DNA of 64,000 nucleotides from Vigna angularis (GCF_016808095.1 NC_068980.1:1550001-1614000), one strand, 5' to 3'; shown: positions 37,701-50,682, numbered from the stretch's first letter. Numbers and translations are program-made. The notes: generated by a model from the sequence alone, not told the origin.

Positions 37701-39243
37701 ATGTCACTCCTCCAACTCCAATTCACTTCTCAAGCATTGCGTCCTTCTTCCCACAACTTCAGGCCCAAAAACATACCTCTTTATGCCTCCAAGCGTGTTT
37801 CCTTTGTAAGAACCAAAATCAGAGCTGTCAGCACAGTCCCTGAGAAGGACTCAGGCTCAGACACAGACACAGTATTAGACATCGATGACCCCAACAAGCC
37901 ACCTTATGTTGGCTTCGTATTTGTCAGTGTAAGTACTTCAACAACTTCGATGATGCTACATTCATTTTTCTAAATTAATCTCACTGATGATTTTGGTGCT
38001 CTCTTCTGGGTTGGTTTGGTTAGTCTGTGCTGCTGCCAGATGGAACACCAGACGTGCACTTTCGTTCTGCTTGTGGCGGCCAGACGCTTAGGAAGATAAT
38101 GATGGATTCCAACATTGAGCTCTATGGACCCTATGTAATAACCTCAGCAATTTCAAACCAAACAGTTTCTTTTATCAAACAGTTTCATGTTAACAACGTT
38201 CCTGTTTTCCAGCTTACAAAACAAACTTTGTTTGCTCTTTGCAATAGTTTGATCTGAATACCTATTTTATTGTGTGAATATGCTTTTGGTAATTAACTTG
38301 TTACCTTCCCCAGGCCAGAGCTCTGTTAAATTGTGCAGGAGGTGGAACTTGTGGCACATGTATGGTGGAGGTGAGCTATATAATGATAACCTTAAACTCT
38401 TCTATTTCATGTTTGGTATGAACTGTTCTAGAAAACTTCTCCTAAAACTGTTTTTACGAACAGAATTTCATCGAAAATATGAGAATCCAAAATGCATTCA
38501 TAACATTCTTACTAACTATGATTTCCAAATTCTTAAGAAATTTAATTCCTAACAATACCTTTTACTGAACAACATCTCAGAATAAACAACAATGGATACT
38601 TTTCCCGTGAAATTGAGTCGATAATCTGTAATTACATGGTAATATAGTTAGAAGACGATCGAATAATGTACACTGCTAATTCTACTTTGCATTCCTTAGG
38701 TTCTTGAAGGTCAGGAGCTTCTAAACCCTCGCACTGATAAAGAGAAAAAGTTACTGAAGAAGGTAATATAGATAGTGGGATTCAGTTGAAAATTTGTTTG
38801 TGGCATTTAAGAAGAAAGTTAAGGTTGTCATGTGTGTTCTTTCTCCTTTTACCAGAAACCAAAGAACTGGAGATTAGCATGTCAAACAGTTGTTGGTGAA
38901 CCAGACACGAGAGGAGGGGTTCGTGATTTATGTTACTGTTACTTCTTTATGCAATCGTAATTTATTTTTATATATAAGTAAAACATTAATTTATATATCT
39001 AAAGAACAGATTAAGAATGTGTCATATATAATTTTTTTATGCATTCTCCTTTATATTTAATGTATATTAAAAAATAATAAATGATCGTGTACATGTGGAT
39101 TTTTATATTTAGTATTTATTATATTTTTAATTAGTTTTGATTTGATGCAGCTTGTGATTCAACAACTGCCTGAGTGGAAAGGGCATGAATGGAGATACAC
39201 AAAGCGTGGGGAGCCCAGCTGGGATTCAGAGGAGTCTCTGTGA
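37701..39243 (+). CDS. PNSB3: Photosynthetic NDH subcomplex B subunit 3 (2Fe-2S ferredoxin-like)
   Basis: Six exons (37701..37928, 38024..38134, 38314..38370, 38700..38762, 38856..38918, 39151..39243) give 615 nt, 204 aa, the length of Arabidopsis NDF4/PnsB3. The protein is part of the chloroplast NDH complex for cyclic electron flow around photosystem I. The first 45 residues are a Ser/Arg/Lys-rich plastid transit peptide. The ferredoxin-like core has cysteines in NCAGGGTCGTC (C-x5-C-x2-C) and later LACQT, plausible cluster ligands. The start at 37701 was chosen because it gives a normal transit peptide; the same frame is open back to an ATG at 37407, which would add 98 residues without family support. 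It faces away from TIP2 and, before the LTR insertions, would have been divergent to tRNase Z. Confidence 0.95.
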
Positions 39244-40856
39244 AGCCCAAAACCAAATAATAATAATAATAATAATATAAATTCAATTCTTCCTAGTTAT
39301 ATATGCCGTGCATTTTAGTTTTGCTTTATCTTATTTTTTCACATAATCAACAAAATCTTGAAAACCTGCAATTACCACCTCTAAATATTTTTTTTACAAT
39401 AATAACATGATAATTAAATTATTTTAAAGTTTAATTCATAAAAAATTAATTATAGTTTTTTTTTCATAAATATTATTTTAGATAATTAGTTTATAAATTA
39501 ATATTTAAATTTTACAATAGAACGTGAGAGCAGTTTTCCTCCTTCTTAGGAATTGAACGTGAGAGCAGCAAATTGCTTTTATGTAGTGCTTTGCAACGAA
39601 AATGAAAGACTTTGCAAAGACGCTCCAACTAGTTCATATAATGTTAATCGTGCGGGTTTTTTCCAAAAATGAGCAAGTTTACACGAAAAATAGTTTTGTA
39701 ATAAAATTAAAATATTCTTTCACAATCTAAATTTTTTACATTCATTTAATATTATTCTTACTTATTTTATTCTCTTTCTTTAAAAAAAATACAAAAAATT
39801 TACATTCATATATGACCATGTTATCTTATTTGTATTAAATTGTATTAAATGGACGTAAAAGTGTAATGATTTTATCATAAAACTAATTACGCACTTTTCT
39901 AATTACGGGAGATATTTTGTACAGGTTTGCGTTTTTGGTTTGAGTTCGATGAATTTACTTAAACACAAAATTTAAGCTTTTTTTAATATAGTTCCTCAGA
40001 ATAAACATTACTGTGAAATGAAGATGACTCTCCAGAATATGTGGTTCCCTAAAAAGTACATTTGTTCAGCATCATAAAACAGGTAGAGAGCTACTCCATA
40101 TTGGAATTGGAATTACAGGTTGGTGGAGTGCAATGGTGAAACTCTTGAACACTTAAAAGTACTACAACTTTTTGCCATCCCGGCCCTCCCTCTACCAAAA
40201 TGTTTTTCATTGGTGTCACTTGTTCTTACTTCCTTGTCTTCTATTGCTTGGATTCCTTTCCTTCTAACCTTTTTAAATGTAATAATTCCCTCTTGCTGGC
40301 CCCATTCACACCAACACCTATTGCCCACCACCCATATGCCCTTTTTCCATGTCCATCCTAAATTTGCAGCACTATGCACAGATTCTTCAATTTTCATCTT
40401 ACATTTTTACCCTGCATGATAAAAGCCTAAAAGACAAACCTTTCAGTTCCACTTTCTGGTACATTATAGTCAACCACAAATTACACCATTGTTCATTAAT
40501 AGTATAAGATGTTTCTCTTTTGTATCTGCTTTATCATTGCTCACTTTCATTTATCAAACGCTCACTAAACTTCTGCCTCACCGGTTGATGTTAATGATGG
40601 CACACTATACTGGTTAGTCCTCCTGGTTTAAAACTAAAAATTAAGCTATAAATGAGATACAACAATGTTTTAAGAAAAACTACATCAGCAACCTCATGAA
40701 TTCGTACAAGAAAACAATGACTCCAACTTTACATTAAAAGCAAAATGAAAAAGAAAAGGCTGAGATGAAAAGAAGGAAAAACAAGACTGAGTTTTCCTCC
40801 TTTATTACATAGAAACTAAACCATGATGCGATTAACAAAGGGTATTATTGAGTGAA
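39244..40856. other. Spacer between PnsB3 and TIP2 3' ends
   Basis: Begins with an (AAT)n run near 39258-39279, then AT-rich sequence with a 14-bp direct repeat (gaacgtgagagcag) near 39521 and 39554. At 40113-40419 both strands carry frames of about 95 codons, but neither has a recognisable domain and they are mirror images, so neither was accepted. The last few hundred bases hold the TIP2 3' UTR. Confidence 0.45.
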
Positions 40857-42085
40857 TCAAAAATCAGTGGCGAGAGGTGCATGGTGCTGGGTGGGAATGA
40901 AGGCATAGGTGTAGATAAGACCAGCCAAACCACCACCAACAAGAGGGCCAATCCAGTAGATCCAGTTGTCATGAAAGTCACCGCTGACAACTGCAGGGCC
41001 AAAGGAACGTGCAGGGTTCATGGATCCCCCAGAAAATGGTGCTGCAGCTAAGATGTTTGCACCAACGATGAAACCTATGGCAATGGGTGCAATTGTACCA
41101 AGTGAACCCTTCTTTGGGTCTGCAGCTGTAGCATACACTGTGTACACTAATCCAAATGTGATGATGATCTCAGTAACAACTCCTTCTCCGGCTCCAACTC
41201 CCGCAGCAACACCGTGGATAGGAATACTCTGACAACAGATAATGCCCACTGTTACTATCTTTTTTCTAACAACAACAGTATCAGACTTTATTAATTTTAA
41301 TCATACGGGGCAATAGCACATTTACATTTAAATATAAACAAAGATATTTATTTAGTTTCACATTGATTAGGAGTATCAGTAAGATGCATGAATGAGAATT
41401 TTACCATGTTTGTGACTGTGACACAATTGAAATCTTATATGGATGGGTTGAGTTTGAACTTACATAGCCAGTGACAAACTTGAGGAGAAAGCAGGCCACT
41501 ATGGAGCCAAGGAGCTGCGCAATCCAGTAGAAGAGACCAGTGAGGATGGTGATGTGACCTCCAAGAGCCAACCCAAAGGTCACAGCAGGGTTAACATGGC
41601 CACCAGAAATGTTGGCTCCGACTGAAACAGCAACGAAGAGAGCAAAACCATGGCCAATGGCAACAGCTACCAACCCAGCAGGATCAAGAGCTGCATCTGA
41701 TGTCAACTTAGCTGCAAAAGATTTGGTACAAGTCAGGTTCAAGTTGAAATTATGGAAACAACGTTTTTCAGGAGTTTGGTTATCCAAAATTTCTGCATGT
41801 ATACGTACATAGTTCAAAACACTTCGTTTTAAGAGTTGTTTTTTGCAATGTTAGATCTAATAAAGTGTTGTGCTAGTTGAATTAATGTATAAAGAAATGG
41901 CATTGCGAATATAGAGGTGTGAGGTTTGTAAATTGTCCATTAAAACAGAAAAACTGACCATAGGCTATGGCTGAACCGACACCAGCAAAAACAAAGAGAA
42001 GGGTTGAGATGAACTCAGCAATGTAGGCCTTGATGGAGGCAAAACTAAAAGAATCATCGAAGCGTCCGAATGCTATGCCAGCCAT
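40857..42085 (-). CDS. TIP2: Tonoplast intrinsic protein, TIP2 (delta-TIP) subgroup aquaporin
   Basis: Three exons (42085..41959, 41711..41464, 41228..40857) give 747 nt, 248 aa. TIP2 proteins are vacuolar-membrane channels for water and also ammonia. The N-terminus [20 protein letters not shown] is typical of the subgroup. Six membrane helices and both NPA boxes are present: [11 protein letters not shown] and [14 protein letters not shown]. The selectivity-filter positions expected for TIP2 (His in helix 2 within GHGFALF, Ile in helix 5, Gly, and Arg after the second NPA) can be placed. A Gly stands where many TIP2 sequences have Cys before that His. The gene is complete. It lies tail-to-tail with PnsB3 and head-to-tail with the ASCC1-like gene, the same order I recall for Arabidopsis chromosome 3. 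Confidence 0.96.
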
Positions 42086-42164
42086 CTTGAGAGATTTTTG
42101 TGAGAAGCTGAAAGAAGGTGCAGTTGGGAGTTAGAAATATGTCACAAAAGGCTTCCATATCAGA

Positions 42165-42176
42165 AGCTATATAAAT
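42165..42176 (-). promoter_or_regulatory. TATA-like box of TIP2
   Basis: The plus strand has ctatataaatag, TATA-like on both strands, about 80-90 bp before the TIP2 start codon; transcription would begin near 42135, giving a 50-base leader. Context only, not proof. Confidence 0.4.
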
Positions 42177-42738
42177 AGAAGAAATTGTCAAGCACAGTGT
42201 AAAGCTTATTAAATAAGTTAATGACAGCAATGTTATTGGTCGGTTTGTCTATCATTAATTTTAGTTAAAGAACTTGGTTAATGACTTTTGTCAAAAATCT
42301 CATATTCTAAACTTTTTGTTTTTCTAAATTTGAATGTGATAAATAGAAGTAATCTGAGTGAGATATTGAATGCATATTGAAGGTGTTCTTTTTGTGGGAA
42401 GCTTAGCTGTCAATGGCGTGAAACGCGATTTATTAGAAATGTCGAGAAGCTGATGAATGATTGGTTCATGTGGGTAGTGTTTGGTGGGGACAACTACAAT
42501 GCAATGTGAAGCAAATAATCACACAACAAAATGAAGTCAAGATAAATGGAGTACATGAATAACTTTTAAGTAATGGTAGAGTGAGAGACTTTTTAAGTTC
42601 ATTTGATATAGGATAAAATGGTTATCAATAAATAATTTTTTATATTTTAAAAAAAAAGTAAAAAAAAAAAAATAGTATCAAATGAATGAAAAAAAATTAT
42701 ATATGTCAATTTATCATTTCTCATATTTAAAATGTCTT

Positions 42739-44103
42739 GTTTGTTTGGGTGTTAATGTCACGTAATGCTCCATGATTTTGAAAAATGTGATCGGCAAATT
42801 GGAGCTAAATAAAGTATAGTCTTTTTAATACATTTTGGCCTCTCTTCTTTTTTATTGCTGAAACGACTTTTTGTAAATAGCTAGTTTAGGATCATGTCAT
42901 AATTAATCTAGATTCAAATTGTTTGTCTCATTTTACTAGTTTTTCTGTCCTCTAATTTAATTGAATAAAGTAGCATTTTCTTTCTTTTACACTTCTTGTT
43001 AGTTACAATATGCAAATTCTATGTATTATCAATGAAAATATTGTGTGGTTATCTAATTAAATTTTATTTTATAAAATACGTTGTTAATTTTTATGATAAT
43101 TATATTTAAAAGTTAAAATCATCATAAAATTGACAATATGAAATCTTTAGACTGTGAGAAGTTAAACTTAAATGAAAAGCCCTCAAAAGTAAAGTTGGGT
43201 GGAAAGTGTCCATTATCACTCTTTTTTTTCACTTTTTTCAACTATTCACATCATTTTTTCCCTAAAACATCATTGACTAAAATGGACACTTTAGAAGTCC
43301 ATCATTTTAATTAGACATAAAACATGGAATAAGACATTACTTTCAATTTATTTTGAAAATAAAATGAAACAAAGATCATCTCCTTTAGACTAGGCTCAGA
43401 ATTAGATACTTCGTGCACTAAAATTGTTTCACGTGCATTTATGGAGAAAATATACAATGTGATGCTGAAATTTAAAAAAAAAAAATGAATGTATGAGAGA
43501 CTTGAAAAGATGAAAAAGAAAAAAAAATGCTTTTGAATATCGACCCGTTATCCATCCAGCATGATGATTTTGTCCTCTCCTACATATGCCAAACTGGAAC
43601 ATGAAATGTCTGGTAGTTAGTTATGGAGCTTTCGTTACATGTTTTAAACACAGCTTAAAGTTGTTCATTTCTAAGCACCAAAAAAACAATTAGATAGGAA
43701 CCCTTCTTCCTATACTGATCAATTTTCCAGAAAGATTCATTCATATAAGCCACAATTGCTAATCAAAGAACTTCTCTAAGCTACTTTACAGTTATTTATA
43801 GCTGGCAGACCCACTTTCCCCTGTTTTAATTTTTCTTATTTTTATCCAAGAAAAAAAAATGAATGTTTATTTAGTGAAATAAGTGCTTAATATTTTTAAT
43901 TTAATTACTTCTTAACGGGTATTTTGTTACTATTAAGACAGTAATTCTGTCAAAGGAATCTTTATCTGCCAACTTTTCATATAATAATATTTTTATTTTA
44001 CTATGAAGTATAAATAATTTAATTTTACTTAATATTTTTGGGCAAAATTTTACTTTTTTGTATTGGATTATTCCAAAATAAATCAAGGTAATTTAACACG
44101 AGG
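42739..44103 (+). repeat. Segmental duplication, copy 1
   Basis: About 1.36 kb matches 62639-64000 in the same orientation with scattered substitutions and small indels (for example cacgtaatgctccatgattt versus cacataatgctccatgatca). The match runs to the end of the window, so the duplicated unit is longer. It lies 375 bp before the 3' end of the ASCC1-like gene. Confidence 0.92.
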
Positions 44104-44477
44104 GGATAAACGTTAGAGCCGAAAGATTTAAGCTTACTTTATATAGCATATATTTCGTAATCCAAGATCCAATCATTTGGATAAATACAAAGTCTGTCAT
44201 TGACACACAAAAAACCAATTACTAAACCGACTTTACTTACTTTCTAACCAAACATGATTAATCTAAAACAGTATTTTGACACCGACGATCATGTCCATAA
44301 AAAAAAAAACTAATCTTCAGTACTCTGCAATTTCATAAGAAAACACTAACACTGAAAATTGATCTAACCACAGGCATTTTCTTTAAGTGGTAGAAAGTTT
44401 AATATATTTCATGAAGCTACCACTTAAATCCTTATTCCACAGAAAAGATAGTGCGGTAATAATGAACAAAACATCAA

Positions 44478-47400
44478 TCATTCCACCTGCACATTTCCAG
44501 GAAAAGGAATTGAAGCACAACAATGATAGTATCCATTTTCGTCGAAAGAAAATCTCTGCGAAAGATGAGCTTCATGAATAAGATACTGCCCCCAGTCCTC
44601 CGATCCATACTGCTCAAATATGCCTCGTGCATCAAAAGAATAAACCTTTCTTTTCCACTTAGTCCTAAACACAAGCAGCACATATCAGCTTACTGAGAAA
44701 TCACCAAAACCTTTACAAAGGAGATTGTCGAGCAGATAAAAAGGGTGGGGGGAGTCGCACCTTTCACTATGTCCCGTGTTCATCACAGTGGCGTGTAGCT
44801 GAAAAACAGGAGAAAAATAGAGTTTGGTGTTAAGGTTTCCTAGCACGGCCATGAAAAAAAATAGTATTTCCAAACTTTAATAATCTAATGCTGGAAAGGG
44901 ACTATCATTCGGATAATTAAAAACTAAAAATAATGTACAAAGAGCACTCGGTAAATGGGAATTTGTCCCTAATATACAAATGCTTGGATGATTTATATGC
45001 CAAAACATGAGCTGACACGATATTAAGAAAAATCTGACATTCTGAAATGGAAAAATAAAATATATCATAAAAAATTGACATGATAAACAGTAGATCAGTA
45101 CAGTAAAAATGGCCTTTAATAAAGTCATTTAATTGAAGGTAAGTTCAAACAAACACCTCTTTATAATTTATCCAAAAGCAACAGATATAATTCGGATAAA
45201 TTTAGTTTACCTTCAGTTTGTGTTTAGCATCACGCTCTAAGACGAGTCCAGCTTCAACATATGCATCAATAATGACTTCTAAAAATGCTTAGAAAAAGAC
45301 AATTCTTTGAGAACAATATATAATCAAAATCAGCAACCAAACACTGATCCATAATTATATGAGCTTTTCATAAAACTAAAAATGAATCCTTAACTAAGCA
45401 CCACCGTCCAAAAAAAAAAAATCAAAAAGAACAATCCACATATGGATACGACAAGCACGTAAAAGACGGCCCTCACTGCCAATTTCTTCCACAGGAGCAT
45501 ACAGAACACGGGCTTTTGCCAAAGAACCTTTCATGCATTCCTACAAGAGTAAACATAAGTTTCTCTCGTCAAAGATATCAAACAAAATCACAAAGAGGAT
45601 CAATTTGATAGTAAAAGTTTCTATCATACACGGTAGGAAATCTTCCAGTGAAGCCTAAAAGTTTACACGCAAGCTTTCAAAAGGGAAATAAAAAACTACA
45701 TATCAACCTTTTAACTAGTATATTGTTCGATTACATCATTCCCTAAATTTAGTGAATGTACTATTAGGAATGTCATTCTACATCTTGTCAGATAAGCAGC
45801 ACTTCATATGAATAATATCATTAAAATGGTACTTAAAGTAGATGCATACCAGTCCCTTTAATCTTATAGAGAGTGGCCGATTATCCAAGGCTTCCATAAC
45901 TTTCGAGGAGATACTCTACACAGCATCAAAAACATAAATGAAAAAATCTAATTCTTAGAATATATTATTATGATGAATTTAACAAAACTTACCTGCAGAA
46001 CCTCAGTGGCTGTCTTAATTCGTTCTTTGTTCCATAGCTTAAGCATCAGTACTGTAAGGTGAAATGTTTTAGGCCTGATGAATATAGATTTGTCAATACC
46101 CAGATCTGTAAGTGCAATATAACAGAAAAGCTGTTATTTAGCATAAACATGTGATCCCTGCTGAGTTTTTACATGACAGTGAATTCATTAACCATGAAAA
46201 CAACTGGTTACTAGGTAATATGGATATGTTTTAGGGTTTGGGGAAGTAGCCATGACACCCTATATAATTTAACAAGAATTCGGGGAACAAGATCCACAAG
46301 CGGAAATTGTGGAGTACAGTAATATAACAAAGCACGTGAAATGGATATAATTTCACTGTTGATTCAAATTCCCTCAGCTATAAATATCGTAAACAAAGGA
46401 AACCAGATTGTTTTGATACCGGATGAAGCAGCAGACTGGAATGCTTTAGGTTTGTAACTGACAAGGGGTATCTCGGTAAGATTAACTTTATGTTCAACTG
46501 CAACACCAGCATTTTTACCTTTGGTGTCAGTAGTACCCTCCTCTTCATTGGAATCAGTATAAGTGCTCCTATCCTTGTAAGAAACATTTCCCAAAATTGA
46601 GTGTTCAAAATTAATGAGTTTCTTAACTAACCCAGGATGAATTGCCAGTGGAATGGATATGAAGTGTGAATAATCAACGTTTCGACTATTAACACTCTGT
46701 CATAAAAACAAGAAAACACAAGAATATTAGTCTGTGACTGCAAAGTAAACATAGGAAACAAAAAGAAAAAATGAGATAAATATAATCAAAGAGGCTTGTT
46801 GAATCAGAGAGACTGCCGACAGGCAAACTGACCTCATCAATTATATCCTGTATCCTCTCCGAAGCTGAATTCACACTGTCGATTGAAATGCCTTCAATGG
46901 CTGCAACAGACATTTATATTGAATAGTTTAGAGATCAAATTCCGTTCCACTCTTATGAGCGTAATCATGGTTGAGAGCAGCTCCCAGGCTATAGAGGAGG
47001 GTGGAGCCTCTACTTTAAACAGAAGTTCTGTATCACACTCAATCAATCTCATACTCCTGTCAAACATATTTATGTTTTGGCCTTTCAAAGGAATTGGACT
47101 TTTGCTTAGAAAGAGTGAACAAACACAACTTGAACCAAAGACCTATTGACATCATTATGATTGTCAAATGACAATACGCTCTATTCTTTTGAACAAAAGA
47201 GAATTATAACAAATCAAATATAACTTAAATATCTCAAAGAATGACAATAATCAAAGTCATAACACAAACATGGAAAAGGATAACTATCTCATAGCTGACC
47301 AACACAAAATAGACAGCAGATTAGGTAACCAAAACTTACAAATGAAATCGTCATCTTTTGAAGTAGGCATTATTATTTTAACCCCCATCTCCTCTTCTAT

Positions 47401-49249
47401 CCTTTTCTGTGTGGATCCCCTGAAATAGTATCAAGCATATAGAAGCATTTAATTTAATTAACATGTCATAAGAACAATCCTCTACCCTTTCCCTTTGATA
47501 ATAATAACAGCAAAAAGATTTGGGCAATCGTATCCCACATGGTGTAGGCAACATGAATCTCAAGTCAAAATTGATACAATTCTTGACATGAATATAACTA
47601 TTCTTTTCAGCCTATTTTATCGAAGCATATTTTCCTCTGTCCCTTCACAATCATAAAAATATTTTTCTTTAGCACTTTCACCTATGTTTTTTATACCTAT
47701 AATTAGAAATCATTATAATAGGGAGAAAAGGAGGGTCAAAGGGGTTATATTCTGTATATAAATAAAGGTAGAGGGAATCAGAGAGGGGTATTGAGAAATT
47801 TTATAAAATAGAGACGCAAGATTTACACAATCTTGAGAGGGTAGGACTATTCCATAATCTGAGAAGCTTTTACGTTCTTGACTTGTAATTCTTTCTACTT
47901 CACATTGGAGGAGCCTGTTATTGCAATTAAAGTTTACATTTTTCATATTCCATCCCAGACAGTTTCTATCAATGTCATATTGAGCCTCTCCTTATCTGAT
48001 ATTTATCTACTTCAAGTTGGTTAAGAAATGTTATTATAATGCCATTATGCCAAAGAGAAATTAAAATGTAGGTTTTTACCATTGTCCTTTAATAAAAGGA
48101 AATAGAGAAGCACCAACCTGCAGAACAAACACAAAATTAAAACAGAGATGAAAGACTAAAGCATTTGACTGTCCAACATAATCAGAAAAGAGACCAAAAC
48201 CAAGGACCAAGAAAGATAGTTCGAATGAAATATTCTGAAAAAGCAACAAATAGCAAACAATTAAAACTATGGAAAGATTCAAATAAAATCTAGGAGAGAA
48301 CATATAGGTAACATAAACTTTAATGAAAGTCTTCTTATGAATTCCTTCCTTATTTTGTTGAATTCATAACAAACTGACTAATTCTAGCACTAGAGTAACC
48401 TTTAACGTACATGAAGCAGCCAATACTGCATGAAACCTAAACATAACGAGCAAGAACTAACTAAAGATGTATGGTCATAAACAGCATGTAACAGACGCAA
48501 AGAACAAATATTGGTTTGTATCTTCGTAAATATGAACTATCAATTCAAGTAAAGTAAAAGGATGTGAAAAATTATAATCTTGCCTGCACAGAAATTGAAT
48601 GCTTTTCAGAGGAGACAGAAGAATCTCCTCGTAGCACTCTGTTTTCAACATTATCCTGCAATTGGCTTGAACTAGTAGCTGATTTAGCTATTGCATCTAT
48701 AGCTTCAGTAGCTACCTTCATGACATGATCATTTGAAACAGTGGTAGATGTGCTACCGCCCGTTTCCTGAACTGTGCCTCGATCTGACTCAACAATTGCA
48801 TCCTTTATCAAGCTTTCGTAAAAACCAAATCATATAATATGAATAAACGGCCTACCCAGACTCTTATCCTATGGAGTAATAAGTATCATGTTTTTCAAAA
48901 ATCACACTACCCCATAGCATCGAGTGATTGTCAAGTAAATAGCATGAAATATACAAAAATGCTAATTTTGATTGAGGAACTAAACCGTATGCATATAAAT
49001 ATAAGAAAAAAGCAACTAGTTCCAAAATGTCGCATTTCGCAAAAGAAATAATAAAAATCATAGGCATAACACAAAATTGTTGGTAGTTGCTACAACCGGA
49101 AGTTGAACAGCGGCATGTCCCAGGACAAAAAAAGACAAACCTTCACAAGCACTGGCCTTAGTGGCAACTGGTCTCCATATAGAATTCACATTTTTCTGTT
49201 CCATGCTAAGGTCTTCAAGATATATTTTCTTCTGCCTACCACCCGTCAT
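44478..49249 (-). CDS. ASCC1-like protein: KH domain plus 2H phosphoesterase (eukaryotic LigT)
   Basis: At least twelve exons. Firm ones: about 48800..48584, 48117..48080, 47419..47340, 46900..46833, 46696..46420, then five or more to the stop at 44478. The KH domain reads VGASLFPFIKGQWGSTQKRI with the GxxG loop as GQWG. The C-terminal AKAP7/LigT-like 2H domain keeps both catalytic motifs, HLTV (in FHLTVLMLKLW) and HATV (in LHATVMN), and ends with FDARGIFEQYGSEDWG and FDENGYYHCCASIPFP. Relatives are ASCC1 in animals (RNA processing and alkylation repair) and the 'predicted eukaryotic LigT' genes beside TIP2;1 in Arabidopsis. The intron after the SISVQ exon uses a GC donor (48583-48582). The N-terminal exon (49249..49141, MTGGRQKKIYLEDL) does not join the next exon in frame with any good donor and acceptor, so the true start or an extra small exon is unresolved. 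A Mutator-like element begins 253 bp upstream. Confidence 0.88.
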
Positions 49250-49501
49250 AAAAAAAAAATCAGAAGATAACTCCAAGTGTGTGCTCAAACACAATAGTTT
49301 TAAAATTACAGATCATAACATTAATATCGAGATACCAAATTCGCAGTTCCTGATTTTGTGAGAAAAATTGTTTGTTAGACGAACCTGGTGAGAGACCTGC
49401 TGCAAGGTATTATCCCAACGAATGGATAAGGATGTGTGCTCAAATGTCGGCTGAGGGCAAGGCCTGTTTGCTGAGTTCAATTTTTCTTTTTTTTTCTTGT
49501 T

Positions 49502-49730
49502 GGTTTAAATCCTAGTTTGGTGCTTATATTTACTCGTGAATTTCAAATGTGTCATTTTTTTTTCGGTTTCAATTAGGTTCATAAACTTATAAATTATCTC
49601 AATTTAGTCTAAATATTTGAAAATTGAGTCAATTAAGTCATGTCTGTTAACTTTTCACAAACGACGTTAAAATTAGCTGATGTGGTACACACTTAATGTG
49701 GTGATGTGGTACACACTTAATGTGCTGACG
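49502..49730 (+). repeat. Left terminal inverted repeat of the Mutator-like element
   Basis: Pairs with 60070-60285. The inner edge is followed by a short direct repeat (gatgtggtacacacttaatg, twice at about 49679 and 49702). Confidence 0.8.
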
Positions 49731-49929
49731 TAAAACTAATATACTATATGGAATTTTTAAACTTAATTAACCGTGTTTGACGTGGCACAGTGAATTAGCA
49801 GTGTTAAGAATTTTTTAGGATTAGAAAGTTTTTAATAAAATAGGGTTAGAAAAAGGGAATTATGAATTTCATCTCTAAATCCAGTAGAAGAACACACGAG
49901 ACAACACTCAACCATTGTTCTCCACCATC

Positions 49930-50090
49930 ATGCAAGCCCTAAACTCACTCACCCTCCGCGTTTCTCCCTTGGACATGATTCGCGCTCCCAACAATGCCGC
50001 CAACAGAAGGGTCGCCACTGCTAAACGCGTCTTCTTCGTCTCCGCCACGACGTCATTCATGTTTCACAGACAACAACCACCCCTCGTTTT
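49930..50090 (+). pseudogene. Transit-peptide-like ORF cut by the copia insertion
   Basis: ATG at 49930 opens a frame rich in Arg, Ser, Thr and Ala with few acids (MQALNSLTLRVSPLDMIRAP, later AANRRVATAKRVFF), much like a plastid or mitochondrial presequence. It runs into the copia LTR at 50091. Taking out the insertion and one GTTTT copy, the frame continues from 59267 for about 25 codons to a TGA near 59339. The GC-rich codon use differs from the AT-rich arms around it, suggesting a captured fragment of a host gene. I do not recognise the parent gene. Confidence 0.5.
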
Positions 50091-50650
50091 TGTTGGGAAA
50101 CAGCGGTACTTTTTCCCTCCTCTGTGAACCCCAAAATGGGCACTATGCGGAAGCGTAAAATGAAAGCGTAGAGAAAAATAACACCTGGAATTTTAACGTG
50201 GAAAATCCTCTCGGAAAAAACCACGGGACCTAGTCCAGAAAAATATCTCCACTATGAAAGTAGGATTACAGTGTTTCTCTCACTCTCTGAGGATCTCTCA
50301 ATAAATATCTCACCCTCTCGGATGGTACACAAAACTCTCAGTTTTTCACACTCACAAAATAGACTCTCTCTGTTTTTCACTCACACTACCGTGGCTTCAC
50401 TTCACCGAAATTTTCTTCTTGGTGAATGTCTTCACCTTCACTCTCTCACGGAAAGTTTCTTCTCGGTGGAGGATTCTTACTCTGCTGCACACACTGGCTT
50501 CCAATTTATAAAGGAAAAGAAGCAAATAAAACAAAGCTTGGGTGGCTGTGCTGAAAAACCGGAAAAGTTGGCACCATTATTTGTGGTATGGGAACAAAAG
50601 TTCCTGAATTCCAGCTTATTGGGACCCATACTTTTCGTTTTATCCCAACA
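50091..50650 (-). repeat. Copia 3' LTR (left repeat, 560 bp)
   Basis: Bounded by TGTTGGGAAACAGCGG and TTATCCCAACA. The adjoining plus-strand aaactccccca (50651-50661) is the element's polypurine tract on the minus strand. Confidence 0.93.
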
Positions 50651-50682
50651 AAACTCCCCCATAAAACAAATAAATGGGTCTT

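Larger units (their letters stand above)
42086..44477. other. TIP2 upstream region and spacer, includes duplicated block
   Basis: TIP2 promoter region to about 42560, then AT-rich spacer. From about 42739 to 44103 the sequence is nearly the same as 62639-64000 (see the repeat entries). No gene was found in it on either strand. Confidence 0.6.

Noticed and set aside
40113..40419. Overlapping frames of 94 and 99 codons on opposite strands between PnsB3 and TIP2
   Set aside because: Mirror-image frames without recognisable domain, codon signal or splice context; at most one could be real and neither is supported.
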